This document shows positions 3,774 to 7,935 of a DNA stretch of 7,935 bases, piece after piece. Under the pieces are notes generated by a model. The model saw only the letters and a list, made by a program, of their open reading frames with translations. It was not told the origin of the DNA and searched no databases. The DNA is taken from NCBI GenBank assembly GCA_016873375.1, contig VGXJ01000072.1:1-7935 (forward strand). The letters run 5' to 3'. Each line of letters begins with the position of its first letter. The first letter of the stretch is position 1. Both the position numbers and the translations under genes were made by a program. The DNA comes from Phycisphaerae bacterium (GTDB taxonomy: Bacteria > Planctomycetota > Phycisphaerae > Phycisphaerales > SM1A02).

Positions 3774-6700
3774 TCAGGCCTCGACGGCCTCGCGGCTGCG
3801 CCACCGCGGGCGCTCGGCCCGCTGCGGCAGCCATCCACCCACCGGCGCCACGCTGCCCACGCCCTTCACGAGCCCATGCAGCTTGTGGAGCAGCGCGTTC
3901 GTGGCGACCACGCGACAGCCCGCGACACCGTGCACGACCTCGGCTTCGGCGAACTCCACGATCACGCTGACCTCGACAGGTCGCCCCTGCAGCGCGGCCA
4001 CGCTGCCGGCGGCCTGACGCAGCGCGCCCGAGAGCATCTGCAGCATCGGCGCGACCGGTTCATCGGCAGCCGCGCAGAGCGATGCATCGAGCCTGATCTC
4101 GAGGCCCTTGGCCAAGTGCGCGGTCGCCTCCTCGATGGGAATCACCTGCTCGATCTTCACCTGCGGCTCGGCCCGGCTTCGATCGATGAATCCTGCGAGC
4201 ACGACCACGCGATCGATCTGCAGCAGCTCGCCGAAGCGCGCGTACTGATCCGGGAAGAGCACACACTCCATGCTCCCGCCTGCGTCCTCGATCGCGATCA
4301 CGGCCATCTTGCGGCCGGGGTCCTTGCCCTTCTGCGTCACCACTTGGCGCACGCGCGTGAGCAGCCCGCCCACCACCACGGGCTCTTCGGCTGCACGCGA
4401 GCCGACCCCTGCAATGTCGCAGGAGCACATCGAGCCGATCACGTGCTTCCACGCATCGAGCGGGTGTCCGCTGGAGTGGAATCCAAGCGCTTCCTTCTCG
4501 AAGCGAAGCGTCGTCAGGCGGTCCCACGGGGCAACCTTGCGCAGTGCACCGGCCGCGGTACCGCTGGTGGCCGAAGGCCCCTCATCAAAGCCGCCGAAGA
4601 GCGCCCCCTGCCCGCTGGCGGAATCGCTCGCCGCACGCTGGCCGCTGCGCATGGCTTCCTCGATGCTCGCAGCCAGGCTCGCGCGAGCGTCAAGTCCATG
4701 CAGGCCATCGAATGCACCGGCCTTCACGAGGGCCTCGAGCGTGGCCTTGTTCACCGAACGCAGGTCGCAGCGCTCGCAGAAGTCGAAGAGATCGCGGAAC
4801 GGGCCGGCCTCGCGCGCCTTCAGGATCGCACGGATCGCCGATTCACCCGCACCCTTGATCGCCTGCAGGCCGAAGCGGATGTGGCCGTGGCAGGCATCGT
4901 GCGGCTCGTCGGCACTGAAGACGATGGCGAAGTCCTGCTGAGACAGGTTCAGGTCCGGCGGCCGCACTTCGATGCCAAGGTGCGGGCGCGCGGCATCATG
5001 GTCAGGCCACGGCGCGCGGCGGCACTCGTCGAGGTAGACCGACCACTCCTCGATCTTGCGCGCCTGGCTTTCGAAGCTCAGCACCGCCGACATGTACTGC
5101 GCCGGGAAGTAGGTCTTCAGGTACGCCGTCTGGTAGGCCACGATCGCGTAGCCGCTCGAGTGGCTCTTGTTGAAGCCGTAGCCAGCGAAGCGCAGGATGA
5201 GGTCGAAGAGCCTGTCAGCCTGCTGCGCATCCATGCCGTGCCCGCCCGCGCCCTTCACGAACGCAGCACGCGCACCGTTGATCACATCCTGCTTCTTCTT
5301 CGAGATCGCCTTGATGATCGAGTACGCCTCGCGAAGCGGGATCCCGCCGAGGTGGTGCAGCACCTGCATCACCTGCTCCTGATAGACCATGATCCCGTAC
5401 GTCTCGGCCGTGAAGCGATTCACCACCTCATGCACCTGCGGCACCGACTGGCGCCCATTCTTGCGCGCGTTGTAGTCGGGGATCAGGTCCATCGGTCCCG
5501 GCCGGAAGAGCGCGTTCGCCGCGATCAGGTCCTCGATGCGGTCGGGCTGCATGTCCACGAGCAGCCTGCGCATGCCGCCTGATTCGAACTGGAAGATGCC
5601 GCTCGTCTCGCCGCGGCGGAAGAGCGCGAGCACGCGCTGGTCATCGAGCCGGATGCGGTCGAGGTCGAGCGGATCGGCGCCGCCATCGGCGGCCGTGCGT
5701 CCGACGGCCCGCAGGATCGCCTCGGGCGCAAGCGAGTCACGGATGTTGGCCTTCGCGCGCTCGATCGTCGAGAGCGTGCGAAGCCCGAGGAAGTCCATCT
5801 TGAGCAGGCCCGCCTTCTCGCAGGTCGGTGCATCCCACTGCGTCACGATTTCCTGGCCCGAGCCCGCCGCGCGGCCCAGCGGCACGATCGACTCGAGCGG
5901 CTGCGTGGCGATGACCACGCCAGCTGCGTGGATCCCTGCGTTGCGCGCGTGATCCTCGAGCGCCTGGGCCTGCACGAGCACGCGACGGATCAAGGGATCG
6001 CGCGAGGACTCCTCCGCGAGCCTCGGTTCCTGAGCGAGCGCCTCCTCGATCGTGATGTCGAGCTTGTCCGGAATGAGGTTCGCCAGGCGCTGGCCCTCGG
6101 CGGGCGGTAGTCCCATCACGCGGGCGACATCCTTGATCGCCGCCTTCGCCTTGAGGCGGCCGAAGGTGATGATCTGGGCAACGTGGCGGTACTTCTGGCG
6201 CACGTACTCGATCACGCGGCCTCGGCCATCCTGGCAGATGTCGATGTCGATGTCGGGGTACTCGGTGCGGTCGGGATCGGTGAAGCGCTCGAAGAGCAGT
6301 CCATAGCGCTCGGGACACGCGTTCGACAGGCCGAGGACGTAACCGGTCATCGTGCCCACGCCCGAACCACGCGCGAGCGCCGGGATGCCGTGCTGCCGCG
6401 CCCAGTTCACGAAGTCCCACACGATGAGGAAGTACGGACTGATGAACTTGTCCGAGAGCACCGTGAGCTCACGCTCAAGGCGGTCTCGGACCTGCGGACC
6501 GCCCTTGTCCGGGCCGTAGCGCCACACGAGGCCTGCCTCGCACAAGTTGCGCAGCGCACGGTCGCAGCCGGTCCTGAGCGTGGCCCGATCAGAACCGCCC
6601 GCAGGGCGCAGCTCGAACTGCGCGCAATAGGCCTTGAACCACTCGGTCAGGTCGCCGCCCGTGTACTCCGGGACCGAATCCGGACCCGTGATGTCCACGA

Positions 6701-7637
6701 CTGGTACATGGTTCTCACCCTTGGGCAGGGTGACGTTGCAGCGCGCGGCGATGCGCACGGTGTTGGCCAGCGCTTCAGGATCCTCAGGGAAGAGCGCGTG
6801 CATCTCCGCCGGGCTCTTCACGTAGAGCGACTCGGGGTAGTGGTACCGGTCCGGGTCGTCCTTGTTCTTGCCCATTGAGATGCAGCACAGCGTGTCGTGC
6901 ACCTCGTGGTCTTCGGCGCGCAGGAAGTGTGCGTCGTTGTCGCAGACCATTGGAAGGCCAAGTTCGCGCGCAAGCTTGCGCAGCAAGGGATTGATGCGTT
7001 CCTGCTCGGCGTTGTGCCGCTGCAGCTCGACGTAGAAGCGCGGTTCGCCCCGTTCGTTGGGGCCGAAGGTGGCCGCATGCCAGCGCGCCTCCTCGATCGC
7101 ACGGTCCCACCACCGTCGTTCGTTCGTGAGCACGAACTGCTCGAGGTACTCCGCGAGGCTCGAGCCGAGGTGGCCGTTGATCGCGATCAGGCCCTCGTTC
7201 CACTGCGCAAGGGTCGACTTGTCCATGCGCGGCTTGTAGTAAAAGCCGTGTTCGAAGGCATCTGACGAGAGCCGCATCAGGTTGCGCCAGCCCGCCTGCG
7301 TCTCGGCGAGCAGCACGAGGTGGAACCCACCGTCGTTGCCCTTGACGCTGGTGCGATCGCGACGATCGCCGGCGAGCCCCTCGCGGTCCGGTGCGACGTA
7401 CGCCTCGATCCCGAGGATCGGCTTGATGCCCGCGGCCTTCGCCGCCGCGTAGAACTCCCCGGCGGCGTGCAGGTTGCCGTGATCGGTGACCGCGACGGCA
7501 TCCATGCCCAGTTCCTTCACGCGCTTGACCAGCTGCTCGAGGCGGTTGCCGCCATCGAGCAGCGAGTACTCGCTGTGGAGGTGCAGGTGGACGAAGCCAC
7601 CCGGCGCAGGTTCATGGGATGGAGCGGTCGCGTCCAT
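3774..7637 (-). CDS. dnaE: DNA polymerase III alpha subunit (DnaE1 type)
   Basis: Replicative DNA polymerase catalytic subunit, 1287 residues, somewhat longer than E. coli DnaE (1160). The order is: PHP domain at about 15-290 (HLHLHSEYSLLDG at 17-29, TDHGN at 51-55, GIEAYV at 76-81, CDNDAHFL at 232-239); C-family palm and fingers with RGSGVG at 423-428, PDIDIDIC at 461-468 (catalytic Asp464 and Asp466), HARNAGIHAAGVV at 563-575, and LLKMDFLGL at 611-619 (third catalytic Asp615); then LFRPGPMD, IMVYQEQVMQ, and the GYGFNKSHSSGYA region. Next come a helix-hairpin-helix region (DLNLS, IRFGLQAIKGAGE), a possible sliding-clamp motif QGALF at 1010-1014, and an OB-fold (VVVGGLLTRVRQVVT onward) before the C-terminal domain. 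Nine PHP metal-ligand positions appear filled. The ATG at 7637 has GGAG eight bases upstream; an in-frame GTG at 7682 would add 15 residues but lacks such support. Confidence 0.97.
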   Translation of the reverse strand: MDATAPSHEPAPGGFVHLHLHSEYSLLDGGNRLEQLVKRVKELGMDAVAVTDHGNLHAAGEFYAAAKAAGIKPILGIEAYVAPDREGLAGDRRDRTSVKGNDGGFHLVLLAETQAGWRNLMRLSSDAFEHGFYYKPRMDKSTLAQWNEGLIAINGHLGSSLAEYLEQFVLTNERRWWDRAIEEARWHAATFGPNERGEPRFYVELQRHNAEQERINPLLRKLARELGLPMVCDNDAHFLRAEDHEVHDTLCCISMGKNKDDPDRYHYPESLYVKSPAEMHALFPEDPEALANTVRIAARCNVTLPKGENHVPVVDITGPDSVPEYTGGDLTEWFKAYCAQFELRPAGGSDRATLRTGCDRALRNLCEAGLVWRYGPDKGGPQVRDRLERELTVLSDKFISPYFLIVWDFVNWARQHGIPALARGSGVGTMTGYVLGLSNACPERYGLLFERFTDPDRTEYPDIDIDICQDGRGRVIEYVRQKYRHVAQIITFGRLKAKAAIKDVARVMGLPPAEGQRLANLIPDKLDITIEEALAQEPRLAEESSRDPLIRRVLVQAQALEDHARNAGIHAAGVVIATQPLESIVPLGRAAGSGQEIVTQWDAPTCEKAGLLKMDFLGLRTLSTIERAKANIRDSLAPEAILRAVGRTAADGGADPLDLDRIRLDDQRVLALFRRGETSGIFQFESGGMRRLLVDMQPDRIEDLIAANALFRPGPMDLIPDYNARKNGRQSVPQVHEVVNRFTAETYGIMVYQEQVMQVLHHLGGIPLREAYSIIKAISKKKQDVINGARAAFVKGAGGHGMDAQQADRLFDLILRFAGYGFNKSHSSGYAIVAYQTAYLKTYFPAQYMSAVLSFESQARKIEEWSVYLDECRRAPWPDHDAARPHLGIEVRPPDLNLSQQDFAIVFSADEPHDACHGHIRFGLQAIKGAGESAIRAILKAREAGPFRDLFDFCERCDLRSVNKATLEALVKAGAFDGLHGLDARASLAASIEEAMRSGQRAASDSASGQGALFGGFDEGPSATSGTAAGALRKVAPWDRLTTLRFEKEALGFHSSGHPLDAWKHVIGSMCSCDIAGVGSRAAEEPVVVGGLLTRVRQVVTQKGKDPGRKMAVIAIEDAGGSMECVLFPDQYARFGELLQIDRVVVLAGFIDRSRAEPQVKIEQVIPIEEATAHLAKGLEIRLDASLCAAADEPVAPMLQMLSGALRQAAGSVAALQGRPVEVSVIVEFAEAEVVHGVAGCRVVATNALLHKLHGLVKGVGSVAPVGGWLPQRAERPRWRSREAVEA
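4596..4610 (-). other. Possible sliding-clamp binding motif in DnaE (QGALF)
   Basis: Residues 1010-1014 read Gln-Gly-Ala-Leu-Phe, matching the Q-x-x-L-F clamp-binding consensus. They lie in a low-complexity Ser/Ala/Gly linker after the helix-hairpin-helix region and before the OB-fold, where the internal clamp-binding site of DnaE is found in other bacteria. The assignment comes from motif and position only. Confidence 0.5.
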
Positions 7638-7645
7638 GCATCGTT

Positions 7646-7649
7646 CTCC
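7646..7649 (-). promoter_or_regulatory. Shine-Dalgarno site of dnaE
   Basis: On the minus strand GGAG lies eight bases before the ATG at 7637 and supports that start over the in-frame GTG at 7682. Confidence 0.55.
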
Positions 7650-7686
7650 GGCACCGAATGTACCGCCCGCGGGTGCAGGCACCGAA
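7650..7686 (-). repeat. Nine-base direct repeat around a palindrome in the dnaE leader
   Basis: GGCACCGAA occurs at 7650-7658 and 7678-7686 (TTCGGTGCC on the coding strand), 28 bases apart start to start. The palindrome CCCGCGGG lies between them at 7666-7673. The first copy overlaps a -10-like TACATT (minus strand, 7662-7657), which lies 19 bases before the dnaE ATG. The arrangement could be a regulator site near a dnaE promoter, but short GC-rich repeats also arise by chance. Confidence 0.3.
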
Positions 7687-7694
7687 CGGGGCCG

Positions 7695-7935
7695 TCAGGC
7701 CGCTGCGGCCTCGATCCAGGCCTCTCGGAGGGTCGCCGCCACATCCCCCGGCTCGCCGCGGCCGATCGATTCCTGCTCGAGCTGGGTGACCGGGAGCACC
7801 CCCCAGGATGCGTTCGTCAGGAAGCACTCATCGGCGGACAGGATGTCGTCCACGGAGACGCGCTCAATGCGCACCTCCATGCCGCGAGCGCGTGCCGCCT
7901 CGATGACGAACGCGCGCGTGATGCCGGGGAGCACC
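7695..7935 (-). CDS. Class IV aminotransferase / aminodeoxychorismate lyase, C-terminal fragment
   Basis: Only the last 79 codons are present; the gene enters from the right edge. The visible part begins LPGITRAFVIEAAR, the class IV (fold-type IV) PLP-enzyme motif whose Thr-Arg region lies by the cofactor phosphate. It continues SVDDILSADECFLTNASWG and GVLPVTQLE, the family's second conserved block (ADE-x-F-x-T-N ... G-x-x-PV). Members include branched-chain aminotransferase (IlvE), D-amino-acid aminotransferase and 4-amino-4-deoxychorismate lyase (PabC). The FLTN-x-x-x-G-V-x-PV form looks most like PabC, which makes 4-aminobenzoate for folate, but the part that would settle this, including the catalytic lysine, is outside the window. 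It is upstream of dnaE in the same direction with a 57-base gap, so co-transcription is possible. Confidence 0.8.
   Translation of the reverse strand, partial: VLPGITRAFVIEAARARGMEVRIERVSVDDILSADECFLTNASWGVLPVTQLEQESIGRGEPGDVAATLREAWIEAAAA

Noticed and set aside
4596..4690. Possible intein or insertion in DnaE, given its length
   Set aside because: The segment is a Ser/Ala/Gly linker with a clamp-like motif. No intein splice-block motifs were seen, and the extra length is spread over several loops and the C-terminus.
3357..5582. Long open frame of 741 codons on the plus strand opposite dnaE
   Set aside because: It lies antisense to clear DnaE coding sequence and its translation is Arg/His/Ala-rich with no recognisable domain. 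Such frames are common opposite high-GC genes.
6183..6878. Plus-strand open frame of 231 codons within the dnaE region
   Set aside because: Antisense to conserved DnaE palm and PHP segments, with no recognisable motifs or ribosome-binding site.

Overview
The window is a gene-dense, GC-rich (roughly two-thirds GC by eye) stretch of bacterial chromosome carrying housekeeping genes. No mobile element, CRISPR array, rRNA or tRNA gene was seen. The style suggests a planctomycete, possibly of the Phycisphaerae. The pointers are a DnaE with an ARGSGVGT-type loop and a PDIDIDICQDGRGR catalytic motif, an S21 with a long basic tail, and a small protein with paired ClpX-type zinc fingers. This placement rests on remembered resemblance and is only moderately secure. 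No gene-free stretch exceeds about 110 bases.

Left part (1-1281). A leftward gene cut by the window edge begins at 185 and encodes a protein with an N-terminal membrane anchor. Thirty-six bases away a rightward gene (222-563) encodes a small protein with two C-x2-C-x19-C-x2-C zinc fingers. It is followed by trmB (598-1281), the tRNA m7G46 methyltransferase. Both rightward genes lack a good Shine-Dalgarno sequence and have a TANNNT hexamer exactly six bases before the start codon, as in leaderless promoters.

Middle (1269-3702). A leftward operon rpsU-rsfS-panD (ribosomal protein S21, ribosomal silencing factor, aspartate 1-decarboxylase) runs from 2334 down to 1269. It overlaps the end of trmB by 13 bases. 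It is transcribed away from a rightward pair: a YacP/Rae1-like NYN nuclease (2441-3049) whose stop overlaps the start of pdxH (3046-3702), the pyridoxamine 5'-phosphate oxidase. A 106-base divergent region separates the two units and carries a plausible promoter for rpsU.

Right part (3774-7935). A leftward dnaE (7637-3774) encodes a 1287-residue DNA polymerase III alpha subunit with intact polymerase and PHP metal-site residues. Upstream of it, in the same direction, lies the 3' end of a class IV (PLP-dependent) aminotransferase or aminodeoxychorismate lyase gene, cut by the window edge.

The common thread is translation (TrmB, S21, RsfS, Rae1-like nuclease) with cofactor metabolism beside it (PanD for pantothenate/CoA, PdxH for PLP, a PLP enzyme), next to the replicative polymerase. 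I see no clear new multi-gene system. The best leads are the twin zinc-finger protein, the Rae1-like nuclease facing the S21/RsfS operon, the intact PHP site of DnaE, and the leaderless-type starts.
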